This document shows positions 45,848 through 55,463 of a DNA stretch of 64,000 nucleotides, piece after piece. A program made the position numbers and the translations under genes. The notes beneath the pieces are model-generated. The model did no database searches. It saw nothing but the letters and a program-made list of their open reading frames with translations, and was not told where the DNA came from. How positions within the stretch are numbered: the stretch's first letter is position 1; every line of letters starts with the position of its first letter. Source of the DNA: Microlunatus sagamiharensis (GTDB taxonomy: Bacteria; Actinomycetota; Actinomycetes; Propionibacteriales; Propionibacteriaceae); NCBI RefSeq assembly GCF_900105785.1, contig NZ_LT629799.1:1612001-1676000 (forward strand), given 5' to 3'.

Positions 45848-45853
45848 ATCCTA
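45848..45853 (-). promoter_or_regulatory. -10 box for yebC, leaderless or very short leader
   Basis: TAGGAT on the minus strand ends 8 nt before the ATG at 45839. Confidence 0.45.
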
Positions 45854-45924
45854 GTCCCGCCCTGCGGTGCACCCCCAACGGAGCCCGGGCTCTCCGGTTC
45901 CTGGCTCGCACCCCAGCGGCAGAC

Positions 45925-45989
45925 CCGCGAACCGCTGACAGACGACAGCCGATTCGTCGAATCGGCTGTCGGGCGTCAGCGGTTCGCGG
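45925..45989. repeat. 65-bp near-perfect palindrome (copy A) at the 3' end of the DUF559 gene
   Basis: Outer arms of 15 bp (45925-45939 with 45975-45989, CCGCGAACCGCTGAC and complement) and inner arms of 14 bp (45943-45956 with 45958-45971, CGACAGCCGATTCG and complement) pair perfectly, separated by a symmetric 3x3 internal loop and one central T. The stop codon of the DUF559 gene (45976-45978) lies in the right outer arm. It could terminate that transcript, and it also sits upstream of yebC. Confidence 0.9.
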
Positions 45990-46884
45990 AGGACCACCGG
46001 CGGAGAGCGCGCTGCCGGCCGGTGGAGCCGTAGAGCGACAGGGCGACCAACGAGCGCCAGGCGTCGAGTCGCGCCGGCACCCAGGGACGTCCGAGCGCGG
46101 CGTCGGCGGCGGCGATGACGTCGCCGCCACGTCTCAGCACCTCCCGCGCCGTGTAGCCGCAGCGCTCCCAGCCCTCGTCGACGAGCCGGCGCTCGCGGGC
46201 GAGGTCCGTCCGGTGCGTCTCCGCCTCGCGGTGGTCGGCCCCGTCGTACTCGTGGATGCGGCGCGTCCCGACGAGCCAGAGGTCGGCGCGGGCGACGAAG
46301 GTTCCGTGCGTAGTCCAGATCTCGCGCTGCGGCTCGACCTCGACGTCGGCTGTCCGGTGGAGCACGCGCAGGACCGACTCCCACGCGGACTCGCTCCGTG
46401 CGTCGAGCAGCGGCAGCACGGCCCTCAGCAACGGTGTGCCCCGACGCCTGGCCCCGGTCGCGTCCCACAGCTCGTCCAGCGTGCAGTGCCCGAGCCGGAG
46501 GGCGGAGTCCCCGAGCGGGACGAGGTCGAGGACGTGGAGGTCGGCGGCGCAGGCCAGCAGCGTCTCGGCCGGTGTGGCCAGCCGGAGACCGTCGACCTCC
46601 TCGTACGCGGGCGGCGCAGCCAGGCGTACGACCTTCAGCCCCCGTCGCTGAGGATGCCGCTCGCGCTCGTCGACGGAGGCGAGCACGGGATGGGGCACCG
46701 AAGACGGGAGCCACCATCCCCGCGCCTCGGCTGCGGTCAGGTGGGTGAGGACCGCGCTGTCCGGCAGCACCTCGCACCAGCCGAGCAGCCGCTCGCGCAG
46801 GTCCGGTTCGGCGCTGCCGACGTGCACCCCGTGGGCCACACGGGCCCAGCCGGTCCGACGAACTCGTCCGCGTACGACCTCCAC
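45976..46884 (-). CDS. DUF559 (Vsr-like) endonuclease domain protein, flanked by palindromes
   Basis: This is a 302-residue protein. The N-terminal half resembles AbiEi-type antitoxin/winged-helix proteins common in actinobacteria (RTGWARVAHGVHV, SAVLTHLTAAEARGWWLP), and the C-terminal third is a DUF559/PD-(D/E)xK-like domain with ARADLWLVGTRRIHEYDGADH and DLARERRLVDEGWERCGYTAREVL (in part). Asp in ADLW and the EYDG Glu are the likely catalytic acids. The start lacks an obvious Shine-Dalgarno and the N-terminus looks short for the family, so it may be truncated. Related palindromes lie at its stop and 100 bp upstream of its start. Confidence 0.75.
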   Translation of the reverse strand: MEVVRGRVRRTGWARVAHGVHVGSAEPDLRERLLGWCEVLPDSAVLTHLTAAEARGWWLPSSVPHPVLASVDERERHPQRRGLKVVRLAAPPAYEEVDGLRLATPAETLLACAADLHVLDLVPLGDSALRLGHCTLDELWDATGARRRGTPLLRAVLPLLDARSESAWESVLRVLHRTADVEVEPQREIWTTHGTFVARADLWLVGTRRIHEYDGADHREAETHRTDLARERRLVDEGWERCGYTAREVLRRGGDVIAAADAALGRPWVPARLDAWRSLVALSLYGSTGRQRALRRWSSANR

Positions 46885-46986
46885 GCCGAAGCATTGCTGC
46901 GGCCGCGCTCGTCGTGCCGCTCGTCAGCGCCCCTTGTGCAGAACGCGCTCCGGTTCCGTCGGGGTTGTGGACAGCCCCATCCCCCG

Positions 46987-47047
46987 GCGAACCGCTGACG
47001 GACGACAGCGATCTGGCTCGATCTTCTGTCTTTCGTCAGCGTTTCGC
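46987..47047. repeat. 61-bp palindrome (copy B) upstream of the DUF559 gene
   Basis: Outer arms GCGAACCGCTGACG (46987-47000) and CGTCAGCGTTTCGC (47034-47047) pair with one mismatch. The interior pairs imperfectly (ACAG/CTGT, GATC/GATC). It shares the left sequence GCGAACCGCTGAC-x-GACGACAGC and the right CGTCAGCG-x-TTCGCGGAGG with copy A in the same orientation, so it is a diverged direct copy. It lies 58 bp past the stop of the FAR-HAD gene. The remaining bases of the 220-bp gap show no gene. Confidence 0.85.
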
Positions 47048-47104
47048 GGAGGTGAGGCTGCGCGCGAGCCGAGGAGGCCTGTGGGGTGAGCGGGGCGGGC
47101 GAGC

Positions 47105-49471
47105 TCAGGAGGAGGGCAGGTGCCAGCGGGGGCTCGGCGACTTCGTCCTCCACTCCACGATCGACCACTGGTTGCGCTGGGCGGCGCGCATCAGCGAGAT
47201 GTCCGGGCTCACCGCGACCGGGTTGCCGACCGTGGAGAGCATCGGCAGGTCGGAGTGGCTGTCGGCGTAGGCGAAGCTCTTGGTCAGGTCGACCCCGTGC
47301 AGGGACGCGTAGTGGCGCAACCACGCCGAGCGCGACTCCCCCACCAGCGGCGGCGTCTTGAGGAAGCCGGTCGCGCGGCCCTCGGCGTCGGTCCCGAGCT
47401 CGGCGGCCAGGATCACGTCGAAGAGCTCGCGCAGCGGCCGGGTCAGCACCGAGACCGCACCGGTGATGAGGATCGTCGTGTGCCCGGCGGCCCGGTGCTC
47501 CTCGATGCGCTGGAGGGCGTCCGGCGCGACCCGGCTGAGGATGAAGTCGTTCATCGTCGTGTCGACGCGCTGCTCGAGCTCGGCGAGGTCGAGCCCGCGG
47601 TAGCGGCGGTAGACGGCGCGCAGGAAGCTGCCGCGGTCGCGCTGCTCGGTGAGCAGGTAGCCGGGCAGCCGTCCCAGCACCCCGCCGACCTCGACGAGCT
47701 GCTCCACCGGCGAGAGCTCCGGAAGGCGGGCCCACAGGTACTGCTCGATGACGTTGGTCGACATGATCGTGCCGTCGAGGTCGAAGACCGCGACCGCCGA
47801 CGAACCGGCCGTGTTGGCCGAGAGGTCGCGCATCGTCGTCGGCCGTGACCCGCGACGCTTGCGCAGCGCGTCCATCCGGCGTACGGAGGCGGTCACCGAG
47901 GGGCAGTGGACCTCCTCGATGTAGGTCGTCCAGTCGTAGCCGGCCGTGTCGAAGGCGAAGGCGTCGACGTCGGCCGCGTCGAGCGAGCGCGACAGCGCGA
48001 GCGTGTTGTCGTCGACGAAGTGCAGCTCCGACTGGGCGTACTCGTTGTAGAGCGTGTGGTAGCGCCGCCAGAAGTCGAGGCGCCCGCGCAGCTTGTCGAG
48101 GTCGCGGGCCAGCTTGCGGCTCCGGTTGGACCGCGGGGCGCGCGAGACGATCCGCTCGGCCACCCCGTGGGCGCGCTCGGAGGTCGACAGCAGCCGCTCC
48201 ACCGACACCGCGCCGGGGAACGTCCACTCGGGAAGCGGGGCGCCCGGCTTGGTGACGTTCTCCAGCGGGTGCGCGGTGAAGTACGAGCGGATGTGGCCGT
48301 ACATGTCGTGGAAGGTCAGCGGGTTCCGGGCGCCGGAGCTGACGTGGTAGTACTCCGGCTCCCCCGGCGTCGGGTCCGTGGCGCAGACGGCGAGGATCGC
48401 GTTGACGACCAGGTCGCAGGGCACGATGTCGAGCACCGAGTCGGCCGAGGCCGGGAACTCCGGCAGCTCGCCGCGGCCGTAGGCCAGGATCAGCGGCTCG
48501 GCCATCTTGAAGCCCTCGATCCAGCCCGGGTACGGGTGGAGCCAGCTCGACTCGACGATGGCGGGGCGGACGATCGAGACCTCGATGTCGGCGCCGAGGT
48601 CGGTGACCACGCGCTCGCCGAGGGCCTTGGTGAAGGTGTAGACGTCGGTCCAGCCGAGCGAGCGGGCCCGCTCGGTGCCGGCGGCGACGAGCTCGGCGGT
48701 CACCCACTCCTGGCGGCGGCGCTCGGTGTCGGCCGCCGTGGTCAGGTAGCCGGCCTGGCGGTGCTGGCGCTCGGCCTGGTGGCGCAGCGCGGTCAGCTGC
48801 TCCGGCATCCGCGAGGCCGCCTCGACCTGCTCGCGCATGGCCAGCCCGGCGCGGGTCTCGGCCTCGTAGTCGATGCCGTGCACGTGGCCGGCCTCGGGGA
48901 TCGCGCCGCGACGACGGCCCGCGGTGTACGCGGTGGAGATGTGGACGTAGTGCGGGACCTTGGTGCGCTCGCCGTCGGGTCCGGTGACGGCCTCGAGCAT
49001 CCGCTCCATGAGCCGCTGCGTGCCGACGACGTTCGTCGTGAACGCCTGGTCGATCGGCGGGTCGAAGGACACGTCGCCCGCGCAGTGCACGACGACGTCG
49101 AGGTCGGCGGGCAGCTCGGGGACGTTCGGCAGGTCGCCCTCGATGACCTCGACGCGCGCCAGCAGCGCGTCGAGACCCCCGGCCTCCTCGGCCAGCGGGG
49201 CGAAGATCTTCTTCTTCAGCAGGCTGCGGACACGGGCCTCGGCGCCGGCCGAGCCCTTGCGTCGCACCAGCACCGACGGGGTCGTGCCGGGCAGCTCGGT
49301 CAGCATCTTCCACAGCAGCTGCTCGCCGATGAAGCCGGTCACCCCGGTCATGACGATCTTCTTGCCGTCGAGGAGGTCGCGCAGGCGCCCGTCCAGGAGC
49401 GGGCCGTGGACCGGCTCGCGCAGCTCGCTCAGCGCGGGCCCGCGGTGGAAGGTGTCGGCGGGGACGCTCAT
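47105..49471 (-). CDS. Fused fatty acyl-CoA reductase-like dehydrogenase and HAD-IB phosphatase
   Basis: This is a 788-residue two-domain protein. Residues about 35-400 form an extended SDR of the fatty acyl-CoA reductase (male-sterility NAD_binding_4) type: [15 protein letters not shown] (NADP loop), [30 protein letters not shown] (active-site YxxxK) and [22 protein letters not shown], with a FAR_C-like linker. Residues about 560-780 form a HAD-IB hydrolase: [11 protein letters not shown] (nucleophile Asp563), ILITGAV and [13 protein letters not shown]. It may reduce acyl thioesters while hydrolysing a phosphorylated lipid or intermediate. ATG 49471 overlaps the hisA stop by 4 bp. Confidence 0.8.
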   Translation of the reverse strand: MSVPADTFHRGPALSELREPVHGPLLDGRLRDLLDGKKIVMTGVTGFIGEQLLWKMLTELPGTTPSVLVRRKGSAGAEARVRSLLKKKIFAPLAEEAGGLDALLARVEVIEGDLPNVPELPADLDVVVHCAGDVSFDPPIDQAFTTNVVGTQRLMERMLEAVTGPDGERTKVPHYVHISTAYTAGRRRGAIPEAGHVHGIDYEAETRAGLAMREQVEAASRMPEQLTALRHQAERQHRQAGYLTTAADTERRRQEWVTAELVAAGTERARSLGWTDVYTFTKALGERVVTDLGADIEVSIVRPAIVESSWLHPYPGWIEGFKMAEPLILAYGRGELPEFPASADSVLDIVPCDLVVNAILAVCATDPTPGEPEYYHVSSGARNPLTFHDMYGHIRSYFTAHPLENVTKPGAPLPEWTFPGAVSVERLLSTSERAHGVAERIVSRAPRSNRSRKLARDLDKLRGRLDFWRRYHTLYNEYAQSELHFVDDNTLALSRSLDAADVDAFAFDTAGYDWTTYIEEVHCPSVTASVRRMDALRKRRGSRPTTMRDLSANTAGSSAVAVFDLDGTIMSTNVIEQYLWARLPELSPVEQLVEVGGVLGRLPGYLLTEQRDRGSFLRAVYRRYRGLDLAELEQRVDTTMNDFILSRVAPDALQRIEEHRAAGHTTILITGAVSVLTRPLRELFDVILAAELGTDAEGRATGFLKTPPLVGESRSAWLRHYASLHGVDLTKSFAYADSHSDLPMLSTVGNPVAVSPDISLMRAAQRNQWSIVEWRTKSPSPRWHLPSS

Positions 49472-50244
49472 GCGCGGGCCTCTCGTCGGCTCGTGACGGC
49501 CAGCGCCTCGGGCAGCGTGAAGCTGCCGACGTACAGCGCGGTGCCGATGATGGCGCCCTCGACGCCGCGGTCGACCAGCCCGGACAGGGCCTCGAGGTCG
49601 GCCAGGCTGCTGATGCCGCCGCTCGCCACGACGGGGGCGTCGGTGCGGGAGCAGACGTGCTCGAGGAGGGCGAGGTTGGGGCCGGAGAGCATGCCGTCGC
49701 TGGCGACGTCGGTGACCACGAAGCGCGCGCAGCCAGCCGCGACGAGGCGGGCCAGCGTCTCGTCGAGCTCGCCGCCCTCCTGCGTCCAGCCGCGGGCCGC
49801 CAGGCGGGTGCCGCGCACGTCGAGCCCGATCGCGACCTGGTCGCCGTGCCGGGCGATCACCCGCTCGCACCACTCGGGCGACTCCAGCGCCGCGGTACCG
49901 ATGTTGACGCGGGCGCACCCGGTGGACAGGGCACGCTCCAGGCTCGCGTCGTCGCGGATGCCGCCGGACAGCTCGACCTGGACCCCGGCCGCCGCGACGG
50001 CGGAGACGATCGGCGCGAGCACCGCGGCGTTGCTGCCCCGACCGAAGGCCGCGTCGAGGTCGACGAGGTGGATCCACTCCGCGCCCTCGTCGACCCAGCG
50101 CCGGGCCGCGGCCATGGGGTCGCCGAACACCTTCTCCGACCCGGCCACGCCCTGCACGAGCTGGACGGCCTGGCCGCCCGCCACGTCGACGGCGGGGAGG
50201 AGGACGAGGTGGTCGTTCTCGACCGCGGGATCGCTCGGGAGCAC
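49468..50244 (-). CDS. priA: Phosphoribosyl isomerase HisA/PriA
   Basis: This is a 258-residue TIM barrel. HisA isomerises ProFAR to PRFAR in histidine synthesis; in many actinobacteria the same enzyme (PriA) also replaces TrpF. Landmarks are [18 protein letters not shown] (catalytic Asp), [44 protein letters not shown] and [15 protein letters not shown]. Bifunctionality cannot be decided from sequence by eye, though no trpF is nearby. GTG 50244 adds about ten residues before the barrel. It is followed by the FAR-HAD gene instead of the usual hisF. Confidence 0.92.
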   Translation of the reverse strand: MLPSDPAVENDHLVLLPAVDVAGGQAVQLVQGVAGSEKVFGDPMAAARRWVDEGAEWIHLVDLDAAFGRGSNAAVLAPIVSAVAAAGVQVELSGGIRDDASLERALSTGCARVNIGTAALESPEWCERVIARHGDQVAIGLDVRGTRLAARGWTQEGGELDETLARLVAAGCARFVVTDVASDGMLSGPNLALLEHVCSRTDAPVVASGGISSLADLEALSGLVDRGVEGAIIGTALYVGSFTLPEALAVTSRREARA

Positions 50245-50282
50245 CGGACGACTCTACCGGAGCAGCGAGGGCCTCCCCCGCC

Positions 50283-52946
50283 TCAGCGGGTGGTGACCAC
50301 GAGGCGCGAGGTGCCCCGCAGGCCCCGGGCCTTGACGCTCACCTCCAGCCCGCGGCTCGTCGGGGTCAGCGCCGTACGGACCTTGCGGCCGTCGAGCGTC
50401 GCGGTCGCGACCTTGCTCCCCTTCGGCACCACGGTCCCGACGACGAGGTCGGTCCCGCCGTGCCGGGTCACGGTGGTGGTGTAGCGCGTCCTCGCCCCGA
50501 CGCGAGTCCGCTCGGCGCTCACGTCGACGCTGCCCTCGCCGACCCGGATGCGCTTCGCCGAGGCGGAGCGCTGGTCCGGCGGGAGCTGGGGGACGACGGC
50601 GAGGCGGTCACGGCCCATGTCCGGCGAGACGCCGAGCCACTGGTGCACGACCGGCCAGAGCGTCCCGTACGCGCCCCACGCCTGCATGACCATCGAGCGC
50701 TCGGTCAGCAGCTTGTCGATGTTCGCGCCGAAGGAGCCGCCGGGGACGATCTCAGGCATCGCGCCGGGCATCTCCCACAGGTCGGGGTCGAGCTGGCTGC
50801 GCGCGTTGCCGTGGACGTAGACGCCCTGCTGGTCGGCGGCGAGGCGGCCGTAGTTGCCCTCGCTGACCCCGGCGATCGCGCTGTTGAGCGTGAAGATCGA
50901 CGTCTCGTTGGTCACCGACGACACGACGTCGTCACAGCTCTGCCCGTCGGTGTCGCCGGCGACGCTGTTCGCCCCGGTACCCGTGTGGTAGAGCCCGAGC
51001 GGCCCGGTGAAGCACGGCCGCTCGTGCTGGGCCAGCGTGGTGCGGGCGTGGCCGGCGGAGGCCAGCGGCCCGGCCTTGCGGCCCCTGATCGCCGGCAGGA
51101 CCGCGTCGGTCGGGGTCAGCCCGATCCAGTGGCGCTGGAAGATCCTGGTGTTCGCCCCGCCCACCGGGCTCGGGTCGAGCGAGTCGGCGTACGAGCGGGC
51201 CCCGTCCCGGCCGTACCACCAGGCCTTCTCGAACTTCGTGGCGAGCCGCAGCGCCTGCCCTGTGGCCCAGCGCTCCGTCTTCGTGTCGTGGCGCGCCTTG
51301 GCCAGGTCGGCCAGGTCGGCGTAGCCGCGGATCGTGTAGACGGTGTTGTCGAGCTTCTCCTCGCCCATCCCGTTCCGCTCGACGTTGCCGAGGCCCTCGG
51401 GCCAGCCGTCGGTGTCGAGCGAGGCGACGTGGCGCATCGCCCTGACGCTCGCCGGGTAGAGGTCGCGCAGGAACCGCTGGTCGCCGGACCAGCGCCAGAC
51501 CAGGGCGACGGCGGAGGGGTACTTCGCCGACTCGTCGGTGTTGCCCTCGTCGGCGTTGGCGCCGAAGTAGACCGCGCCGTCCGGCGTCACCTCGTGGACG
51601 ATCTTGCCGCTGCCGCCGTTGACCGCCTCGGACACGTCGCGGAGGGTGCGCAGGTGCGCCTTGATCGGGCCGAACTGCCCCGCGGCGACGGAGGCGAAGG
51701 CCGTGAACTCGCCGTCGGTGCCGAAGAGCCAGGTGTAGTCGGGCCAGCCGGCCCCGAGCCAGCGCATCGAGTCGAGCGTGGCCACGGGCGCGGGGTACTG
51801 CTTACCCGCGTCCACCACCCGGAGCGCGACGTCGTCCGCGCGCTGCACGGACGCGGCCAGCATCTGCTTGGACCAGGCGACGCTCTGCTCGGTGAGCTCG
51901 TCGTCGGGCAGCGAGACGACAGTGCGCCGGTCGACCTTCTCCCGGGCCGCGACCTTGGCCGCGAGGGCGGCGTCGGGGTCGGCGAGGAGCGTCGAGAGCG
52001 CGGCCTTCGCGCCGTCGGGCCCGGAGCGCGAGCCCCCGACACCGAACCAGACCGTCGTCGGGGTGTCCTTGGTCAGGCGCAGCTCGTAGGAGAGCTGGCC
52101 GCCCGTCCCCCGGCCGTACTCGGTGTCGTCGCAGCGCTTCGGCTGGGTCGGAGCGTCCGGCCCGGAGGCCGGGCAGACCACGGCCGGGTCCTGCGGCCCG
52201 CGGTGGTCGGGGCCGAGGTCGGTGGCGCTGGGCTGGACGGCGGAGCCGAAGGCCGCGGCCCAGTCGTGCGCCGTCTGGTTGGGGCCGGGCGGCGTGCCGC
52301 GGTCGCGGAAGAGCAGCGCCCTGCCCTCGACCGCGGCGGTGTCGGGCAGGTTGACCGTCGTCTGGCTCGGGGTGGTCTCGCCCCACGGGTAGGAGCCCAT
52401 CAGCTCGGAGTGGGCGTCGGCGCGCAGCGTGACGGTCTTCGTCGTCGAGGACTGCAGGGTCAGCCCGACCAGGGCGCCCGGCACGCCGTCGGGGACGAAG
52501 TCGGTGCGGCTCGCCGCGACGCCGTCGGTCGCCGGCAGGTCGGTGCGGACGTAGCCCCAGCCCGAGGTCGTCCTCGTGCCCTCGCCGATCCACTGGTCGT
52601 CGAGGCCGAACCACATCCCGTCGAGCAGCTTGAGGCTCGGCGTCCAGAAGCCGCCCATCTCGCCGCGGGTGTGGAAGCCGGCCGCGGGGAACCGGCCGTC
52701 GGCCGTGCCGAGCACCCAGGCCTCGTCGCCGGTGACCACCGTGCGGCGGTCGGCGAGCCGGCTCGTCTCGGAGAGCTCGGTCGAGCGCGCGAGCGCCGGG
52801 TCGGAAGCGGCGCCGGGGGCAGCCTGCGCGGCCGGCGCCACGGCGGCGAGACCGCTGCCCGTCAGCGCCACGGTGACGAGCAGCGCGGCCGACCTGCTGC
52901 CGGTGCTGCTGGACCGCCTGCGCGGCGTCTTCGGGGTCTCGACCAC
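50283..52946 (-). CDS. Secreted six-hairpin glycosidase-like protein
   Basis: This is an 887-residue exported protein with an N-terminal twin-Arg/Lys-rich leader and signal peptide (PKTPRRRSSSTGSRSAALL... to APAAQA, cleavage near 43). A beta-rich N-domain is followed by an (alpha/alpha)6-barrel-like region with MRWLGAGWPDYTWLFGTDGEFTAF, EVTPDGAVYFGANADEGNTDES, DGWPEGLGNVERNGMGEEKLDN and WGAYGTLWPVVHQWLG (all in part), as in glycogen-debranching/GH15/GH63/GH78-type six-hairpin enzymes. The Asp and Glu of FGTDGE and WPEGLG are candidate catalytic acids. It lies on the same strand between hisH and hisA but has its own promoter and GGAGGAG site. Confidence 0.72.
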   Translation of the reverse strand: MVETPKTPRRRSSSTGSRSAALLVTVALTGSGLAAVAPAAQAAPGAASDPALARSTELSETSRLADRRTVVTGDEAWVLGTADGRFPAAGFHTRGEMGGFWTPSLKLLDGMWFGLDDQWIGEGTRTTSGWGYVRTDLPATDGVAASRTDFVPDGVPGALVGLTLQSSTTKTVTLRADAHSELMGSYPWGETTPSQTTVNLPDTAAVEGRALLFRDRGTPPGPNQTAHDWAAAFGSAVQPSATDLGPDHRGPQDPAVVCPASGPDAPTQPKRCDDTEYGRGTGGQLSYELRLTKDTPTTVWFGVGGSRSGPDGAKAALSTLLADPDAALAAKVAAREKVDRRTVVSLPDDELTEQSVAWSKQMLAASVQRADDVALRVVDAGKQYPAPVATLDSMRWLGAGWPDYTWLFGTDGEFTAFASVAAGQFGPIKAHLRTLRDVSEAVNGGSGKIVHEVTPDGAVYFGANADEGNTDESAKYPSAVALVWRWSGDQRFLRDLYPASVRAMRHVASLDTDGWPEGLGNVERNGMGEEKLDNTVYTIRGYADLADLAKARHDTKTERWATGQALRLATKFEKAWWYGRDGARSYADSLDPSPVGGANTRIFQRHWIGLTPTDAVLPAIRGRKAGPLASAGHARTTLAQHERPCFTGPLGLYHTGTGANSVAGDTDGQSCDDVVSSVTNETSIFTLNSAIAGVSEGNYGRLAADQQGVYVHGNARSQLDPDLWEMPGAMPEIVPGGSFGANIDKLLTERSMVMQAWGAYGTLWPVVHQWLGVSPDMGRDRLAVVPQLPPDQRSASAKRIRVGEGSVDVSAERTRVGARTRYTTTVTRHGGTDLVVGTVVPKGSKVATATLDGRKVRTALTPTSRGLEVSVKARGLRGTSRLVVTTR

Positions 52947-52953
52947 GGGTCCG

Positions 52954-53023
52954 CTCCTCCCCCAGCCCTCGCCGTCGAGGTCTGAGGAGGGTGACGCTAG
53001 AGCCCCCCTACGACAGTCCTCAA
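52954..53023 (-). promoter_or_regulatory. Promoter and ribosome-binding site of the secreted glycosidase
   Basis: On the minus strand TTGAGG (53018-53023) is followed after 18 bp by TAGCGT (52994-52999). GGAGGAG (52954-52960) lies seven bases before the GTG at 52946. This shows the gene is transcribed separately inside the his cluster. The 113-bp gap otherwise holds nothing. Confidence 0.55.
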
Positions 53024-53059
53024 GAGGGGTGGCGCCGCCGGGTTCGTGCGCCCGCCGGA

Positions 53060-53692
53060 TCAGATCGTGGCGACCCAGTTGGCCACGAGCCGGGCGCCCG
53101 CGTCGCCGCTCTTCTCCGGGTGGAACTGGGTCGACCAGAGCGGCCCCTCCTCCACCCCGGCGACGAACCGGTCACCGGCGTGCTCGGCCCACGTCACGAG
53201 CCGGCCCTCGGGCTCGTCGAGCTCGCGCACGCCGTAGCTGTGCACGAAGTAGAAGCGCTCGTCGGCCACGCCGTCGAAGAGGCGGGTGCCCGAGGGCGCC
53301 TCGACGGTGTTCCAGCCCATGTGCGGCAGCCGTTCGGCGTGCAGCCGCTCGACGACGCCGGGCCAGACGCCCACGCCGTCGGCCTCGACGCCGTGCTCGA
53401 TGCCCGAGCCGAAGAGGATCTGGTGGCCCACGCAGATGGCCAGCGTCGGCCGTCCGGCGGCGACCCGGGCGGCGATGACGTCGGGTCCGCCCACCGCGCG
53501 CAGCCCCGCCATGCAGGCCGCGTACGCACCCACGCCCGGCACGACCAGCCCGGGTGCCTCGAGCGCGGCCTCGGCGTCGTCGGTCAGCAGCACGCTCGCG
53601 CCCGTGCGCGCTACCGCCCGCTCCGCGGAGCGGAGGTTGCCCGACCCGTAGTCGAGGACCACGACGTCGGGCGAGGAGGGACCCGGGCTCAC
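53060..53692 (-). CDS. hisH: Imidazole glycerol phosphate synthase subunit HisH
   Basis: This is a 210-residue class I glutamine amidotransferase that supplies ammonia to HisF. It begins [18 protein letters not shown]; the oxyanion strand is [13 protein letters not shown], the catalytic Cys lies in [13 protein letters not shown] (family usually GICLGMQ) and the His-Glu pair in [15 protein letters not shown] 53692 overlaps the hisB stop by 4 bp. Its partner hisF is not in the window. Confidence 0.95.
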   Translation of the reverse strand: MSPGPSSPDVVVLDYGSGNLRSAERAVARTGASVLLTDDAEAALEAPGLVVPGVGAYAACMAGLRAVGGPDVIAARVAAGRPTLAICVGHQILFGSGIEHGVEADGVGVWPGVVERLHAERLPHMGWNTVEAPSGTRLFDGVADERFYFVHSYGVRELDEPEGRLVTWAEHAGDRFVAGVEEGPLWSTQFHPEKSGDAGARLVANWVATI

Positions 53693-54363
53693 AGCGAACC
53701 CTTCGTGCTCGGCACCCCGACCACGCGCTCGTCGTAGGCGACCGCCTCGCGCAGCGCGCGGGCGACGGCCTTGAACTGCGCCTCGACGACGTGGTGCGGG
53801 TCGCGGCCGGCCAGCACGCGGACGTGCAGGCAGAGGTGGGCGTGGAAGGCGAGGGACTCGAACGCGTGCCGGGTCAGCGAACCCGTGTACGGCACGCTCG
53901 TGCGCCCGTCCGGGGCCAGGTCCCCGCCGCCGATCCGGGCGTACACCTGGCCCTCGGGCTCGCCGGTGCACACCGCGTACGGGCGCCCCGACACGTCGAC
54001 GACGGCCTGAGCGAGCGCCTCGTCGAGGGGCACGAGCGCGTCGCCGAAGCGGCGGATGCCGGTCTTGTCGCCGAGCGCCTGCCGCAGCGCCTGCCCGATG
54101 GTGATCGCGACGTCCTCGACGGTGTGGTGCGCGTCGATGTAGGTGTCGCCGGTGGCGTGGACCTCGAGGTCGACCAGGGAGTGACGGGCCAGCGCGGTGA
54201 GCATGTGGTCGTAGAAGCCGACCCCGGTGGAGATGCTCGAGGCGCCGCTGCCGTCGAGGTCGAGGCTGACGCGGATGCTCGACTCGCTGGTCGCGCGCTC
54301 GAGGCTCGCCCGTCGAGCCGGCCGGCCGGTGCTGCCGGGGGTCGCGGTGTGGGGCTGGGTCAC
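53689..54363 (-). CDS. hisB: Imidazoleglycerol-phosphate dehydratase
   Basis: This is a 224-residue Mn2+ enzyme for the sixth histidine-pathway step. Family motifs are [16 protein letters not shown] (metal His), [46 protein letters not shown] and [17 protein letters not shown]. It is the single-domain actinobacterial form without the phosphatase domain, so histidinol-phosphatase is encoded elsewhere. GTG 54363 overlaps hisC by 4 bp and the end overlaps hisH by 4 bp. Confidence 0.96.
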   Translation of the reverse strand: MTQPHTATPGSTGRPARRASLERATSESSIRVSLDLDGSGASSISTGVGFYDHMLTALARHSLVDLEVHATGDTYIDAHHTVEDVAITIGQALRQALGDKTGIRRFGDALVPLDEALAQAVVDVSGRPYAVCTGEPEGQVYARIGGGDLAPDGRTSVPYTGSLTRHAFESLAFHAHLCLHVRVLAGRDPHHVVEAQFKAVARALREAVAYDERVVGVPSTKGSL

Positions 54364-55463
54364 GGCATCCTCGCGCTCACGTCGTCGTCGGCCAGGACCT
54401 CGTCGAGGGCCTGGGTGAAGGCGGTCATCTCCTCGGGCGTGCCCGCGGAGACCCGTAGCCAGCCGGCGGGCCCGACCTCGCGGATCAGCACGCCCCGGTC
54501 GAGCAGGCCCTGCCACACCGCGTGGCGGTCGGCGAAGCGGCCGAACAGGACGAAGTTCGCGTCGGAGTCGGCGACCTCGAGCCCGCGGCCGGCGAGCCAG
54601 GCGGCGACCTCGTCGCGGGCGACCCGGAGCCGGTCGACGGCGGCGAGCATCTCTGTCGCGTTGGCCAGGGCGACCCGGGCGACGGCCTGGGTGACGGCGG
54701 AGAGGTGGTACGGCAGCCGGACGACGCGCAGCGCGTCGACGAAGGCCGGGTCGGCGGCCAGGTAGCCGAGCCGGCCGCCGGCGAAGGCGAACGCCTTCGA
54801 CATCGTGCGGCTCACCGCGAGGCGGGAACGCCCGGGCAGCAGCTCGAGCGCGCTCGGCGTGCCCGTGCGGGCGAACTCGTGGTAGGCCTCGTCGACCACG
54901 ACGACCCCCGGGCTCGCGTCGACCAGCGCCACGACGACCTCGAGCGGCAGGGCCGTCCCGGTCGGGTTGTTGGGGCTGGTCACGAGGACCACGTCGGGCC
55001 GGGTCTGCTCGATGGCCGCGAGCGCCGCGTCGACGTCGATCGTGAAGTCGTGCTCGCGCGGGAAGGTCACGAAGCCCGAGTGGGTGTCGCGGGCGTACTC
55101 GGGGTACATCGAGTAGGTCGGCGCGAAGCTCAGCACGGTGCGTCCCGGTCCGGCGAAGGCCTGCAGCACGTGCAGCATCACCTCGTTGCTGCCGTTCGCC
55201 GCCCACACGTGGTCGGCGGTCAGCCCGTGGCCGAGGTAGGCCGCGAGGTCGCCGCGCAGGGCGACGGCGTCGCGCTCGGGGTAGCGGTTCAGGTCGCGCG
55301 CCACCTCGGTCACCGCGGCGGCGATCTGGGCGATGACCGCCTCGCTCGGGCCGTACGGGTTCTCGTTGACGTTGAGCCGCACGGCGACGTCGAGCTGGGG
55401 CGCGCCGTACGGCTGCTCCCCCACCAGCTCGGGCCGCAGGGGGAGCTCGGCGAGGCCCGTCAC
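54360..55463 (-). CDS. hisC: Histidinol-phosphate aminotransferase
   Basis: This is a 367-residue PLP-dependent fold-type I enzyme. Key segments are [52 protein letters not shown] and the PLP lysine in [18 protein letters not shown]; the C-terminus has ANFVLFGRF and VSAGTPEEM. Length is typical. GTG 55463 overlaps the hisD stop by 4 bp and its own stop overlaps hisB by 4 bp, giving an uninterrupted hisDCBH unit. Confidence 0.95.
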   Translation of the reverse strand: MTGLAELPLRPELVGEQPYGAPQLDVAVRLNVNENPYGPSEAVIAQIAAAVTEVARDLNRYPERDAVALRGDLAAYLGHGLTADHVWAANGSNEVMLHVLQAFAGPGRTVLSFAPTYSMYPEYARDTHSGFVTFPREHDFTIDVDAALAAIEQTRPDVVLVTSPNNPTGTALPLEVVVALVDASPGVVVVDEAYHEFARTGTPSALELLPGRSRLAVSRTMSKAFAFAGGRLGYLAADPAFVDALRVVRLPYHLSAVTQAVARVALANATEMLAAVDRLRVARDEVAAWLAGRGLEVADSDANFVLFGRFADRHAVWQGLLDRGVLIREVGPAGWLRVSAGTPEEMTAFTQALDEVLADDDVSARMP

